A stretch of 64,000 bases of DNA from Babylonia areolata (GCF_041734735.1 NC_134905.1:12313714-12377713), one strand, 5' to 3'; positions 45,090-57,948 are shown, counted from the first letter of the stretch. A program made the numbers and translations. Notes: generated by a model not told the origin, from the letters alone.

Positions 45090-46160
45090 GCAGGCAGGCC
45101 TATCTGTCGGTGTGTGTCCTCATAAGCGGGAAGAGGCCGATTCTGGATGCGCAGCACTTCCCACAGGTGTTGCAAGGGAAAACGTCTCCAGAAGTTGAGC
45201 CCTGCTTCCTTCGCTCACGCTTCTCCTTAATGGCCAGCGTTCTCTTGTTTTCAAACGTCTTTATGCCACTAGAGCACAGCATCCTCCAGCGAGAGTGGTC
45301 AAGGGCATCAGTTTCCCAGGAAGCGATATCTGTGTCACAGGCTTTGAGATTTGTCTTCAAGGTATCCTTGAAGCGCTTGCAGGGTCTTCCAAGTTCACGG
45401 TGGCCTTCCTTCAGCTGGCCATGCAAAAGCATCTTCGGGATCCTGCTGTCTGTCATGCGGACAACGTGTCCTGTCCAGCGTAGCTGGCCCTGGATCAGCA
45501 GGCTTTGGATGCTGGGCAGGCCGCTCATCTCTAGGACCTGGGGGTTGGATACCCTGTCTTGCCACTTTATGCCGAGGATCTTTCGTAGGCATCTCTTGTG
45601 AAACTGCTCAAGTTGTTGAATGTGACGGCGATACGTCGCCCATGTTTCACAGCAGTACAACAAGGTGGTCAGCACAACAGCTCTGTAGGCTTTCATCTTG
45701 GTGCTGAGCCTGATGTCTTTGTTGTTCCACAGCCTGTTGTTGAGTCTGCCAAAGGCGGAGCTGGCCTTGGCGATGCGCAGCGTCACTTCTGCATCAAGGG
45801 CTCCGTTGGTGCATAGGGTGCTGCCCAGGTAGCAAAACGTGTCGGCTGACTTGATCTCTTGATTGCAGGTGGGTGGGAGGCACTGGCGTTCTGTGAGCTA
45901 CCTGGTTGGTACATGGACTCGGTCTTGCTGAGGCTGATGGTGAGTCCAAAGCGCCTGCAGGAGGTTGAGAACCTGTCCACAATAAACTGCACGTCCTCAT
46001 GGGTGTGTGCAGCAAGCGCGCAGTCATCAGCGTAGAGGAACTCTCTCAACAGTGCATCAAACACCCTGGACCTGGCATGGAGTCGCCGCAAGTTGAAAAG
46101 TTTGCCATCTGTGCGAAACTGAATGTAGATGCCCCGGTCACAGTCGCATCTAAGCACTCA
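45090..46160 (-). mobile_element. RTE-like LINE, 5'-truncated, with C2H2-like tail
   Basis: The minus strand starts in the RT (YIQFRTDGKLFNLRRL, then FLYADDCALAAHTHED) and shifts frame near 45850. It continues with the thumb LRIAKASSAFGRLNNRLW, YCCETWATYRRHIQQLEQFH, KRCLRKILGIKWQDR and LRWTGHVVRMTDSRIPK, and ends with FPCNTCGKCCASRIGLF...H. This C-terminal zinc-finger-like motif is common in these elements and should not be taken for a host zinc-finger gene. The RTE-like name is provisional. It lies in intron 3 antisense to the host gene. Confidence 0.85.
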
Positions 46161-46473
46161 AATAATCACTGCGCATTCATTCCTCTTTTACATAACCGAG
46201 GATACAGTACACATTTACACACTTTATACACTGACTAGAAATGATCATTGACTCACACACAACAAATCAAATCCTTCACGCAACATGAAATTACAATGAC
46301 AATAAAATCTAAACTGTTATCCAAATCCAGGAACATTCTGCTCTCTTGCCTGACGAGGTATTCACTCGCATATTCACACATGACATCACATGACATGACG
46401 TGACACGATACAAGGCAGTGCTATGTGCATTCATAAAAGGGTGACCAAAGAAAGCCACTGACTGTGTCCACAG
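46161..46473. other. Intron 3, end
   Basis: CA/ACAT-rich unique sequence leading to the acceptor ACTGTGTCCACAG. Confidence 0.5.
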
Positions 46474-46618
46474 AATCTACTCCACCAGCACAGAAGCAGA
46501 CGACACTTGGCTCCATGCTCAGTGACCAGGCGGAGTCATGTGACCCGTTGGCTGAAATGATGCGATGCAATGACGTTATGGCTGACATCACGCCTGGTGA
46601 CGTCCAGGCCATGTGCAG
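46474..46618 (+). CDS. Cysteine-rich modular protein, exon 4 (module 2, type A)
   Basis: Acceptor ACTGTGTCCACAG|AA, phase 1. Reads STPPAQKQTTLGSMLSDQ, AESCDPLAEMMRCNDV, MADITPGDVQAMC and ends TGC AG|GTGAGG, phase 2. Pattern C-x8-C-x14-C. A 20-residue Thr/Gln/Pro-containing linker precedes the first cysteine, longer than in the module 1 type A exon. The split codon AG|C gives Ser. Confidence 0.87.
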
Positions 46619-47224
46619 GTGAGGTCACAAACCTGAAAAAAAAAGTTTAGTGTAATGTCCTTTCATTTGCAAAAATTACCGTACCTCAGTCTGTTGCAAA
46701 ACTGTTACAACTTGCTCTGACCCTGTCAGTATCAAAATAGCTGTCTGTTGGTTACAAAATAGCTGTGTCTGTATAAGTTACACAATTGTTCTGACCCAGA
46801 CATGAGTGTACCGAGGGCTGGAATGGGGAAGACTGGGACCAAACACTATCCACTTCATAGATGCGTCTGTCATGACCAACACTTCAGGTGTGTGAATCTC
46901 TCGGGCCTGATTGAAGCCGGGATATATTATGAACGGCAATGCAGAGCACATGTTTCTTTCGTAGTCCCGTCCCAAACCTCAACTGGACCTCCATTGCAGC
47001 GTCGTCGTCATCATTATTATCATTCGTTATCAATATAGAAAAAGACATAATTGTCCAAGATTCTGTGGTCTTTCATGCCCTGTTCTCACGATCCCCATCA
47101 CTTCAGTGCTTAAGGCGAGTTTCGTTCAAGTTATTTGGTCTCGGGAGATTCATGGGAGGGATGTGGTGGCGGTTTACGCTCTGTCTGGATCCGCGATTAT
47201 GCGATTATATTCGTAAGCAGGAGG
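46619..47224. other. Intron 4, start
   Basis: Unique sequence; no exon or element recognised. Confidence 0.5.
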
Positions 47225-47465
47225 CTTGGAAGTGGTGTACTGCGTGTGTTGAATCAGTACAGGCACTACTGAACACTACCGAAGTGACTCAGGAGCCGTG
47301 CAGGGTCTCCTCTGGTGTGTGGCCTCCTGTTAATGTGACATTGATGGTGACCGGAGGACTGCAGGCGCTGTGACTGCGGCAGACGAACCCGGATGTGAAT
47401 GTGTTAGGGGAACTAGGGATGAGTGGTGTGGGAGTAATGCCACTGAAACGATACAGATGATGGGG
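47225..47465 (+). repeat. Dispersed repeat family S6, copy 2
   Basis: GTTGAATCAGTACAGGCACT ... GGGAGTAATGCCACTGAAAC; matches 32095-32345 and, inverted, 60297-60480. Confidence 0.75.
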
Positions 47466-47559
47466 CAGAAAAACAGACCTGTCGACGTTAAAAGCTGTGT
47501 CTCTGTCTGCTAAGATCTGTCATGTTCCAGTTTTTTTTCTTCAGATCATTGTGACCTGT

Positions 47560-48175
47560 TCTGTTCAAGGCCATGACCAGGGCGTTGGGTTGTTGTTGTC
47601 TCGTTCGTCATTTATCAGATGGATTCCCCCGTCTCCTCGACAAAGGCGGCAGTACGCTGCAGGTCCTCCAGTCCTCCATAGAGCTTCCGGGCCGCTGGGA
47701 CTGGTTCGGGCCAGGTTTTCTCTCGGAGTGCTTGGTGGAGCGGGCAGGACTGCAGCAGATGTACTGTTGTCTGGCTGCCTGTTCTGGAGGGGCACTGCTC
47801 TGTGTCGCCGATACGGAGTTTCGTGTATAGGTGGTGTTTCAGGCGGTTGTGGCCTATCCTGAGCCTGAAAATGGCTACCTGCTCTCGACGAGTCAGCAGG
47901 TAGTACGGGTCTGCTCTGTTGTGGCATGGATGCTGCTGCTTCTACTTGTTCTGCAGCTTGGCCTTAATGATGGTCCTGGATTCAGAGTAGTTAGTAGACC
48001 TGTCCATCTGCTCTTTCGTAGTGCCTTCCTTTGCCAGGGAGTCAGCAGTCTCGTTGCCAAGCACGTTGCAGTGGGAGGGAATCCACTGCAGGGTGACTGT
48101 GTGACTTGTGCAGAGGGAAGCGAGAGAGGACAGATAGTTGAGTTCTGGGCGTTGGGTTTATGCATGTGTTCTGAC
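47560..48175 (-). mobile_element. RNase H-type LINE 3' fragment
   Basis: The minus strand reads TLQWIPSHCNVLGNETADSL then AKEGTTKEQMDRSTN, the last RNase H motif. The C-terminal tail follows: DPYYLLTRREQVAIFRLRIG, HNRLKHHLYTKLRIGDTEQC, HLLQSCPLHQALR and LYGGLEDLQRTAAF. Only the 3' third of the element remains. It is distinct from LINEs A and B. Confidence 0.82.
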
Positions 48176-48179
48176 CTAG

Positions 48180-48250
48180 ACATGACCCAGCAGATGTGAT
48201 ATGACGTATATGGATCAGTCCGCGCGCTTTGAGGCCTGCTTGAAACTCGT
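48180..48250 (-). mobile_element. SINE family S1, partial copy 6
   Basis: GCAGATGTGATATGACGTAT then ATGGATCAGTCCGCG and GAGGCCTGCTTGAAAC, a reverse S1 5' half, decayed. Confidence 0.6.
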
Positions 48251-48257
48251 CTGTTAG

Positions 48258-48445
48258 AGATCTGTTGTCTTTGTGTCTGTGTGGGTCCCGTGTTTTTCTG
48301 TCTGTGTGGGATCCCGTGTCTTTCTGTCTGTGTGTCTGTGTAGGATCCCGTGTCTTTCTGTCTTTCTGTCTGTGTGGGATCCCGTGTCTTTGTGTCTGTG
48401 TGGGTCCCGTGTTTTTCTGTCTGTGTGGGATCCCGTGTCTGTGTC
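48258..48445. repeat. Tandem repeat TGTCTGTGTGGGATCCCGTG
   Basis: About six units of roughly 25-33 bases with TTTCTGTC spacer variants. Confidence 0.9.
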
Positions 48446-48555
48446 CCCAATGGAACAGAGTTTACCAGGCATTACCGCAACACCTACCATTGCCAAGCAG
48501 AGTCGGAGGGCTCTGAAATACTGACGGCGCCTTTTGGATGCCACACCCATGCAGG

Positions 48556-51500
48556 TCAGGACGAAAACAGACAGGACAGAGGAAGGGGTATAAAACAGAC
48601 AGGACAGAGGAAGGAGTATAAAACAGACAGGACAGAGGAAGGGGTATAAAACAGACAGGACAGAGGAAGGAGTATAAAACAGACAGGACAGAGGAAGGGG
48701 TATAAAACAGACAGGACAGAGGAAGGGGTATAAAACAGACAGGACAGAGGAAGGGGTATAAAACAGACAGGACAGAGGAAGGGGTATAAAACAGACAGGA
48801 CAGAGGAAGGGGTATAAAACAGACAGGACAGAGGAAAGGGTATAACACAGACAGAAAAGAGGAAGGGGTATAAAACAGATAGACAGAGGAAGGGGTATAA
48901 AACAGACAGGACAGAGGAAGGAGTATAAAACAGACAGGACAGAGGAAGGGGTATAAAACAGGACAGAGGAAGGAGTATAAAACAGACAGGACAGAGGAAG
49001 GGGTATAAAACAGGACAGAGGAAAGGGTATAAAACAGACAGGACAGAGGAAGGAGTATAAAACAGACAGGACAGAGGAAGGGGTATAAAACAGACAGGAC
49101 AGAGGAAAGAGTATAAAACAGACAGGACAGAGGAAGGAGTATAAAATAGACAGGACAGAGGAAGGGGTATAAAACAGACAGGACAGAGGAAGGAGTATAA
49201 AACAGACAGGACAGAGGAAAGGGTATAAAACAGACAGGACAGAGGAAAGGGTATAAAACAGACAGGACAGAGGAAGGGGTATAAAATAGACAGGACAGAG
49301 GAAGGGGTATAAAACAGACAGGACAGAGGAAAGGGTGTAAAACAGACAGGACAGAGGAAAGGGTGTAAAACAGACAGGACAGAGGAAGGGGTATAAAATA
49401 GACAGGACAGAGGAAGGGGTATAAAACAGACAGGACAGAGGAAAGGGTGTAAAACAGACAGGACAGAGGAAGGAGTATAAAACAGACAGGACAGAGGAAA
49501 GGGTATAAAACAGACAGGACAGAGGAAGGGGTATAAAATAGACAGGACAGAGGAAGGGGTATAAAACAGACAGGACAGAGGAAAGGGTGTAAAACAGACA
49601 GGACAGAGGAAGGAGTATAAAACAGACAGGACAGAGGAAAGGGTGTAAAACAGACAGGACAGAGGAAGGAGTATAAAACAGACAGGACAGAGGAAGGACT
49701 ATAAAACAGACAGGACAGAGGAAAGGGTGTAAAACAGACAGGACAGAGGAAGGAGTATAAAGCAGACAGGACAGAGGAAAGGGTATAAAACAGACAGGGC
49801 AGAGGAAGGGGTATAAAACAGGACAGAGGAAGGAGTATAAAGCAGACAGGACAGAGGAAGGGGTATAAAACAGGACAGAGGAAGGAGTATAAAGCAGACA
49901 GGACAGAGGAAAGGGTATAAAACAGACAGGGCAGAGGAAAGGGTATAAAACAGACAGGACAGAGGAAGGGGTATAAAACAGGACAGAGGAAATGGTATAA
50001 AACAGACAGGACAGAAGAAAGGGTATAAAACAGACAGGACAGAGGAAAGGGTATAAAACAGACAGGACAGAGGAAGGGGTGTAAAACAGACAGGACAGAG
50101 GAAAGGGTGTAAAACAGACAGGACAGAGGAAGGAGTATAAAACAGACAGGACAGAGGAAAGGGTGTAAAACAGACAGGACAGAGGAAGGAGTATAAAACA
50201 GACAGGACAGAGGAAGGAGTATAAAGCAGACAGGACAGAGGAAAGGGTGTAAAACAGACAGGACAGAGGAAGGGGTATAAAACAAGACAGAAGAAAGGGG
50301 TATAAAACAGACAGGACAGAGGAAGGAGTATAACACAGACAGGACAGCGGAAGGAGTATAAAACAGACAGGACAGAGGAAGGGGTATAAAACAGACAGGA
50401 CAGAGGAAGGGGTATAAAACAGGACAGAGGAAGGGGTATAAAACAGACAGGACAGAGGAAAGGGTATAAAACAGGACAGAGGAAGGAGTATAACACAGAC
50501 AGGACAGAGGAAGGGCTATAAAACAGGACAGAGGAAGGGGTATAAAACAGGACAGAGGAAAGGGTATAAAACAGGACAGAGGAAGGGGTATAAAACAGGA
50601 CAGAGGAAAGGGTATAAAACAGGACAGAGGAAGGGGTATAAAACAGGACAGAGGAAGGGGTATAAAACAGGACAGAGGAAAGGGTATAAAACAGGACAGA
50701 GGAAGGGGTATAAAACAGACAGGACAGAGGAAGGGGTATAAAACAGGACAGAGGAAGGGGTATAACACAGACAGGACAGAGGAAGGGGTATAACACAGGA
50801 CAGAGGAAGGAGTATAAAACAGACAGGATAGAGGAAAGGGTATAAAACAGACAGGACAGAGGAAAGGGTATAAAACAGGACAGAGGAAAGGGTATAAAAC
50901 AGACAGGACAGAGGAAAGGGTATAAAACAGACAGGACAGAGGAAAGGGTATAAAACAGACAGGACAGAGGAAGGGGTATAAAACAGACAGGACAGAGGAA
51001 GGGGTATAAAACAGGACAGAGGAAGGAGTATAAAACAGACAGGACAGAGGAAGGGGTATAAAACAGACAGGACAGAGGAAGGGGTATAAAACAGGACAGA
51101 GGAAAGGGTATAAAACAGACAGGACAGAGGAAGGAGTATAAAACAGACAGGACAGAGGAAAGGGTATAAAACAGGACAGAGGAAGGGGTATAAAACAGAC
51201 AGGACAGAGGAAGGGGTATAAAACAGGACAGAGGAAGGGGTATAAAACAGGACAGAGGAAAGGGTATAAAACAGGACAGAGGAAAGGGTATAAAACAGAC
51301 AGGACAGAGGAAAGGGTATAAAACAGACAGGACAGAAGAAAGGGTATAAAACAGACAGGACAGAGGAAAGGGTATAAAACAGGACAGAGGAAAGGGTATA
51401 AAACAGACAGGACAGAGGAAAGGGTATAAAACAGACAGGACAGAGGAAAGAGTATAAAACAGACAGGACAGAGGAAAGCGTGTAAAACAGACAGGACAGA

Positions 51501-54500
51501 GGAAGGAGTATAAAACAGACAGGACAGAGGAAGGGGTATAAAACAGGACAGAGGAAGGGGTATAAAACAGACAGGACAGAAGAAAGGGTATTAAACAGAA
51601 CAGAGGAAGGGGTATAAAACAGGACAGAGGAAGGAGTATAAAACAGACAGGACAGAGGAAGGGGTATAAAACAGACAGGACAGAGGAAGGAGTATAAAAC
51701 AGACAGGACAGAGGAAGGGGTATAAAACAGACAGGACAGAGGAAGGGGTATAAAACAGGACAGAGGAAGGAGTATAAAGCAGACAGGACAGAGGAAAGGG
51801 TATAAAACAGACAGGGCAGAGGAAGGGGTATAAAACAGGACAGAGGAAGGAGTATAAAGCAGACAGGACAGAGGAAGGGGTATAAAACAGACAGGACAGA
51901 GGAAGGGGTATAAAACAGGACAGAGGAAGGAGTATAAAGCAGACAGGACAGAGGAAAGGGTATAAAACAGACAGGGCAGAGGAAAGGGTATAAAACAGAC
52001 AGGACAGAGGAAGGGGTATAAAACAGGACAGAGGAAATGGTATAAAACAGACAGGACAGAAGAAAGGGTATAAAACAGACAGGACAGAGGAAGGGGTGTA
52101 AAACAGACAGGACAGAGGAAGGAGTATAAAACAGACAGGACAGAGGAAAGGGTGTAAAACAGACAGGACAGAGGAAGGAGTATAAAACAGACAGGACAGA
52201 GGAAGGAGTATAAAACAGACAGGACAGAGGAAGGGGTATAAAACAGACAGGACAGAGGAAGGAGTATAAAACAGACAGGACAGAGGAAGGGGTATAAAAC
52301 AGACAGGACAGAGGAAGGGGTATAAAACAAGACAGAAGAAAGGGGTATAAAACAGACAGGACAGAGGAAGGAGTATAAAACAGACAGGACAGAGGAAGGA
52401 GTATAAAACAGACAGGACAGAGGAAGGGGTATAAAACAGACAGGACAGAGGAAGGGGTATAAAACAGGACAGAGGAAGGAGTATAAAACAGACAGGACAG
52501 AGGAAGGGGTATAAAACAGACAGGACAGAGGAAGGGGTATAAAACAGGACAGAGGAAAGGGTATAAAACAGGACAGAGGAAGGGGTATAAAACAGGACAG
52601 AGGAAGGGGTATAAAACAGACAGGACAGAGGAAGGGGTATAACACAGGACAGAGGAAGGAGTATAAAACAGACAGGATAGAGGAAAGGGTATAAAACAGA
52701 CAGGACAGAGGAAAGGGTATAAAACAGGACAGAGGAAAGGGTATAAAACAGGACAGAGGAAGGGGTATAAAACAGACAGGACAGAGGAAGGGGTATAACA
52801 CAGGACAGAGGAAGGGGTATAAAACAGGACAGAGGAAGGGGTATAACACAGACAGGACAGAGGAAGGGGTATAAAACAAGACAGAGGAAAGGGTATAAAA
52901 CAGACAGGACAGAGGAAAGGGTATAAAACAGACAGGACAGAGGAAAGGGTATAAAACAGGACAGAGGAAAGGGTATAAAACAGACAGGACAGAGGAAAGG
53001 GTATAAAACAGACAGGACAGAGGAAAGGGTGTAAAACAGACAGGACAGAGGAAGGAGTATAAAACAGACAGGACAGAGGAAAGCGTGTAAAACAGACAGG
53101 ACAGAGGAAGGAGTATAAAACAGACAGGACAGAGGAAGGAGTATAAAACAGACAGGACAGAGGAAGGGGTATAAAACAGGACAGAGGAAGGGGTATAAAA
53201 CAGACAGGACAGAGGAAAGGGTATTAAACAGAACAGAGGAAGGGGTATAAAACAGGACAGAGGAAGGAGTATAAAACAGACAGGACAGAGGAAGGGGTAT
53301 AAAACAGACAGGACAGAGGAAGGGGTATAAAACAGACAGGACAGAGGACGGAGTATAAAACAGACAGGACAGAGGAAGGGGTATAAAACAGACAGGACAG
53401 AGGAAGGGGTATAAAACAGACAGGACAGAGGAAGGGGTATAAAACAGACAGGATAGAGGAAGGAGTATAAAACAGACAGGACAGAGGAAAGGGTATAAAA
53501 CAGGACAGAGGAAGGAGTATAAAACAGACAGGACAGAGGAAAGGGTATAAAACAGGACAGAGGAAGGAGTATAACACAGACAGGACAGAGGAAGGGGTAT
53601 AAAACAGACAGGACAGAGGAAGGGGCATAAAACAGACAGGACAGAGGAAGGGGTATAAAACAGGACAGAGGAAGGGGTATAAAACAGACAGAACAGAGGA
53701 AAGGGTATAAAACAGACAGGATAGAGGACGGAGTATAAAACAGACAGGACAGAGGAAAGGGTATAAAACAGGACAGAGGAAGGAGTATAAAACAGGACAG
53801 AGGAAGGAGTATAAAACAGACAGGACAGAGGAAAGGGTATAAAACAGGACAGAGGAAGGAGTATAACACAGACAGGACAGAGGAAAGGGTGTAAAACAGA
53901 CAGGACAGAGGAAGGGGTATAAAACAGGACAGAGGAAGGGGTATAAAACAGACAGGACAGAGGAAAGGGTATAAAACAGGACAGAGGAAGGAGTATAAAA
54001 CAGACAGGACAGAGGAAAGGGTATAAAACAGGACAGAGGAAGGAGTATAACACAGACAGGACAGAGGAAGGGCTATAAAACAGGACAGAGGAAGGAGTAT
54101 AAAACAGACAGGACAGAGGAAGGGGTATAACACAGACAGGACAGAGGAAGGAGTATAAAACAGACAGGACAGAGGAAGGGGTATAAAACAGGACAGAGGA
54201 AGGAGTATAAAACAGACAGGACAGAGGAAGGGGTATAACACAGACAGGACAGAGGAAGGAGTATAAAACAACAGGACAGAGGAAAGGGTGTAAAACAGAC
54301 AGGACAGAGGAAGGAGTATAACACAGACAGGACAGAGGAAGGGCTATAAAACAGGACAGAGGAAGGAGTATAAAACAGACAGGACAGAGGAAGGGGTATA
54401 ACACAGACAGGACAGAGGAAGGAGTATAAAACAGACAGGACAGAGGAAGGGGTATAAAACAGGACAGAGGAAGGAGTATAAAACAGACAGGACAGAGGAA

Positions 54501-54830
54501 GGGGTATAACACAGACAGGACAGAGGAAGGAGTATAAAACAACAGGACAGAGGAAAGGGTGTAAAACAGACAGGACAGAGGAAGGAGTATAAAACAGACA
54601 GGACAGAGGAAAGGGTATAAAACAAGACAGAGGAAAGGGTATAAAACAGACAGGACAGAGGAATGAGTATAAAACAGACAGGACAGAGGAAGGGGTATAA
54701 AACAGGACAGAGGAAAGGGTATAAAACAGACAGGACAGAGGACATCTCAAAGAGGAAAGATATAAAACAGGACATCTCGAAGAGGAAAGGTATAAAACAG
54801 ACATGACAGAGGACATCTCAAAGACGAACG
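48556..54830. repeat. 6.3-kb minisatellite, 28- and 24-base units, in intron 4
   Basis: The long unit is AAAACAGACAGGACAGAGGA plus AGGGGTAT (28 bases); the short unit lacks one AGAC (24 bases). About 230 units, estimated from length. Common variants are GGAGTAT, AAAGGGTAT, GTGTAAAA and AACACAG. Almost every unit holds TATAAAA on the plus strand. None of the three minus-strand frames of the basic unit contains a stop, so very long Pro/Leu/Cys-rich antisense frames (over 1,200 codons) arise purely from the repeat. Blocks of the same unit order recur, for example near 49800 and 51760, which indicates larger-scale duplication. Confidence 0.96.
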
Positions 54831-55686
54831 GTGTAAAACTGCTATCAGCAGCGACTGCCAAGAGAAAGAAAAACATCAACATCAACGAAAGCAACTGTAC
54901 AAACATAAATGACTGGCACTCTTTCATGTGTAATGAATATACAACAGAGGATATGATCTGTTACAGATCATGCTGAAGATGGGCACATGAAGATTGCGCC
55001 AGAATAAATGAAGCTGACATTTGTGAACTTTGTTAGGTGTACAAACCATGTCAAAATGAACAGGTTTGGAAATGAACGGAACATTGCTTCAGCTGATTTT
55101 AAATTTCTCTTTGTTATAAAAGTTGGCAAAAATCTATATCTTGACAGATATATGTTGAATGATTAGTTGCCTATCTTCAGAGCAACATTATTTTAAAAAT
55201 TTATTTCAGACCCAGAGGTAGGCTATCATAACGGCCCCGCTTTGGATTAGATTTCAACTTCTGTATATGTATGACTGTTGGCATTCTGCCTCAAGGATGA
55301 AATGTTTAATCTGAAATCTATTTTTCTTTTGCAACTTTGTTGTCTTTTTTGTCTTAAGACCTGGTTCATATTACGAACCTGGGCGATCCACATTTGACAC
55401 ATGGTCTCCACACATGGACCAGTTTTGATTTTTTGTTGTTGTTGGTTTTATATCAAAGTTTGAAAAATAATCCTCTGAACCTGATGTTGCTTGAATATCT
55501 GTAACATCAGCAGTAAACGGTGACAGGTTGTACTGTGATATAAATAACTGTCTTTGAGTTATTTTAGTACATGATATAGGGGACCATACATTGCTGGGTT
55601 TTAGATATAGGCCTATTATAAGGCACCTAACCAGTCACTCGTCACTCTGTTTGTCTTGCTGACCACGACGGACGGCCCATGTCCAG
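54831..55686. other. Intron 4, end
   Basis: AT-rich unique sequence with no recognised exon or element, leading to the acceptor GGCCCATGTCCAG. Confidence 0.55.
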
Positions 55687-55811
55687 CCCGGGAGAGGAGT
55701 ACCTGGCCTGTCTGACCAACATCGTGGACCACTGCCCCTCTTACAACGAGGTGCTGCCCTTTGACCTCCAGCAGGCCATCGATGCCACGCGGGACATGTT
55801 GGACCGAGAGT
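55687..55811 (+). CDS. Cysteine-rich modular protein, exon 5 (module 2, type B)
   Basis: Acceptor CATGTCCAG|C. Reads PGEEYLACLTNIVDHCPSYN, EVLPFDLQQAIDATRDML and DRE, and ends GAG T|GTCAGT, phase 1. The single T joins GT from exon 6 to make the module's last cysteine. Pattern C-x7-C-P-x(n)-C. Strong codon-like GC content contrasts with the AT-rich intron. Confidence 0.86.
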
Positions 55812-56299
55812 GTCAGTGTCTGCTTTCTGACTGGCTGCTTGTTAACCCCTGCCCCCACCACTCTCCACCTAATTGTATAACAACAACAACAGCAATTAAA
55901 ATAAGAATAATGATGATTAGGACAATGATGCTGATGCTGATATTGGAATGGCTGATACAGTTCCCCGAAAAATATCTACGTCCAACGCACTCAGTTATTG
56001 TATTGTACCGTATCGTATCGCAACGTATCGTATTTCATTGTATTGTATTGTATTGTATTGTATTGTATTGTATTGCACAGCATACCATTGGATTTTTTTT
56101 CACAGCAGATTTCTCTGCGAAATTCGGGCTGATCTTCCTAAGGAGAACACGTCTCCACTGGAAACTGCCGCCCATATCAAACAACACCAAAGGAACAAAT
56201 TCTGGCTGCACGTGCATTTGTTACTATCAAAAAGGAAAGCAATTCCTCTCATTTTGACTAAACTATATTCGGTAAAAACAACAACAACAACAACAACAA
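55812..56299. other. Intron 5, start, with a (TATTG)n tract
   Basis: GTATTGTATTG pentanucleotide repeat at about 55998-56078, otherwise unique sequence. Confidence 0.75.
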
Positions 56300-56780
56300 A
56301 AACAGTTTGTCGTAAATACTATGATCTGTTGGTCCAGAGAGAAGACCTTCCGATAATTTGTCAGGTATGGAACAACCAATGCCATGAAGACATGAACTGG
56401 AAGATAGTTCCAAAGAAAGTGCAAAAAATAAAGACATTAAGTTAAAATGATTCCAGATTAGATTACTGCATGATTATGATTCTAGCCATAACTATAATTC
56501 TAAAGAATATGGGTGTAGAGATAATTGACGCTTGTGCTTTCTGTAAGCGAGAAAAGGAAAATATACAATGTATCTTTTGGAACTGTGAACTTTTGCACTC
56601 CTTCTGGGTACAGTTGGAAATGAATGGCAAATGTCTTCATTTCACAGATTTAAAAGTCAGCGAAATAATCGTAAGCTTATTCTTTGGTTATTCGGGGAAA
56701 AAAAGTCCAGTCAGATGAGGTTTTTGTCATGACTGTTCAACTTGCACAATTTTTCATTTACAAATGTAAAATGAATAAAT
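56300..56780 (+). mobile_element. L1-like (Tx1-type) LINE, C-terminal remnant
   Basis: The plus strand reads MNWKIVPKKVQKIKT and, after a stop, KNMGVEIIDACAFCKREKEN, IQCIFWNCELLHSFWVQLE. The CxFCxxExExIxxxFWxCxxxxxFW pattern is the C-terminal motif of L1-type RT proteins. The family is the same broad group as the remnant at 28240-28690. Confidence 0.78.
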
Positions 56781-57189
56781 GCATACCATTTTTGAATGCT
56801 TTTTAAAAGCACAATTTCACATTGAAAAACATATTGCTGTAATAAACTCTGATTAATTCATCAATGGTTGGTCGTACTGCACACCTTCGTTTGAAGATGT
56901 ACATATCCGAAAAAAGAACAACATAAGAGACGGAAAAACATGACGAGGAACTTTTTAATTGACATAATATGTCACATTTTTCAAAGTGTATTTTCATTTC
57001 TTAGTGAAGAAACGCAGAATATCCACTTTTTTTCTTTTATTTCTTTTGGTTGCTAATCATCGTTTTGTCATGTGCAGACATGATACGGGTGGATATATGT
57101 ATGTCTGTGCCATTGTATGAATGTGTGGCTTTACGTATGTTTTTATTTGATTTATGCACGTTCGCGTCCAGTATCAACAGAAAACCCGT
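56781..57189. other. Intron 5, middle
   Basis: AT-rich, nothing recognised. Confidence 0.5.
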
Positions 57190-57440
57190 CTTTGAACATT
57201 AAAAAAAGAGAATATTTTTCTACATTTTGCCAGGGAAACTCTTTTGTTGTCGTGGGTTCTTTTACATGCGCTAAATGCATGCTGCACACAGGGCCACGGT
57301 TTATCATCTTATCATCATGACCAGCAGCCAGACCACCACTCACTGTCCAGTGCAAGGGGAAGTGAAAACCCCGGTTCGTAGAGGGGTTTCGAACCCGCAG
57401 ACACTGGGACGTTTTACCACAACACCACCGCTCCACACCT
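57190..57440 (-). mobile_element. tRNA-derived SINE, family S3
   Basis: The minus strand opens GTGGAGCGGTGGTGTTGTGG (box A region) and CTGCGGGTTCGAAACCCC (box B). It then runs through the body shared with 23506-23626 (CCTGGCAAAATGTAGAAA). Confidence 0.78.
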
Positions 57441-57791
57441 TCCAAGGGGGATGTTTATTGTGACCGTTGGTGACGTTGGTGTTGCTGTGAGAATAACCAG
57501 GATGCCAGTCTCTAGCGTCGAGGATACTGCTGTCGTTTTTGCTGTCCTCATTATTGTCGTTCATATTTCGTTACGGGTGTTGTTATTGACACACCAGTGT
57601 CACTATACAGCCTCGAGTTGTTGTTGTATTTGTTGAAGTCATTACAACATTTTATGATTCTGGCTGTAAATGACTGCTACAGTTGTTATCGAAACTTTAT
57701 GTTTGTGTTGTGCATTTGCATCTGATCATTGTTTAATTTTTCTTGTATGTATGTATTCCTTGTTCTCTCATTTTCTCTCTCTTTCTCTCTT

Positions 57792-57796
<5 letters not shown>

Positions 57797-57831
<35 letters not shown>

Positions 57832-57840
57832 TGTGTGTGC
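57797..57840. repeat. (GA)n(TG)n microsatellite
   Basis: About 16 GA units followed by TGTGTGTGCGCG. Confidence 0.92.
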
Positions 57841-57948
57841 GCGTGTTGTTAGTTTTGTTTTCACTGTGCTTGTACTTACCGTTTAGTTTTTCGTGTACAT
57901 ACGAACATATGTTTTATTACCAGTACGATGTGACTGTGTGATGGACAG

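Noticed and set aside
45090-45240. Host C2H2 zinc-finger gene
   Set aside because: The CxxC...H motif is in frame with a LINE reverse transcriptase thumb and is the usual C-terminus of that LINE group.
50516-54271. Antisense open frame of over 1,200 codons, and two overlapping frames of 768 and 983 codons
   Set aside because: All three overlap in different frames within the minisatellite. The repeat unit has no stop in any minus frame, so the openness is a by-product; no start context, domain or splice logic.
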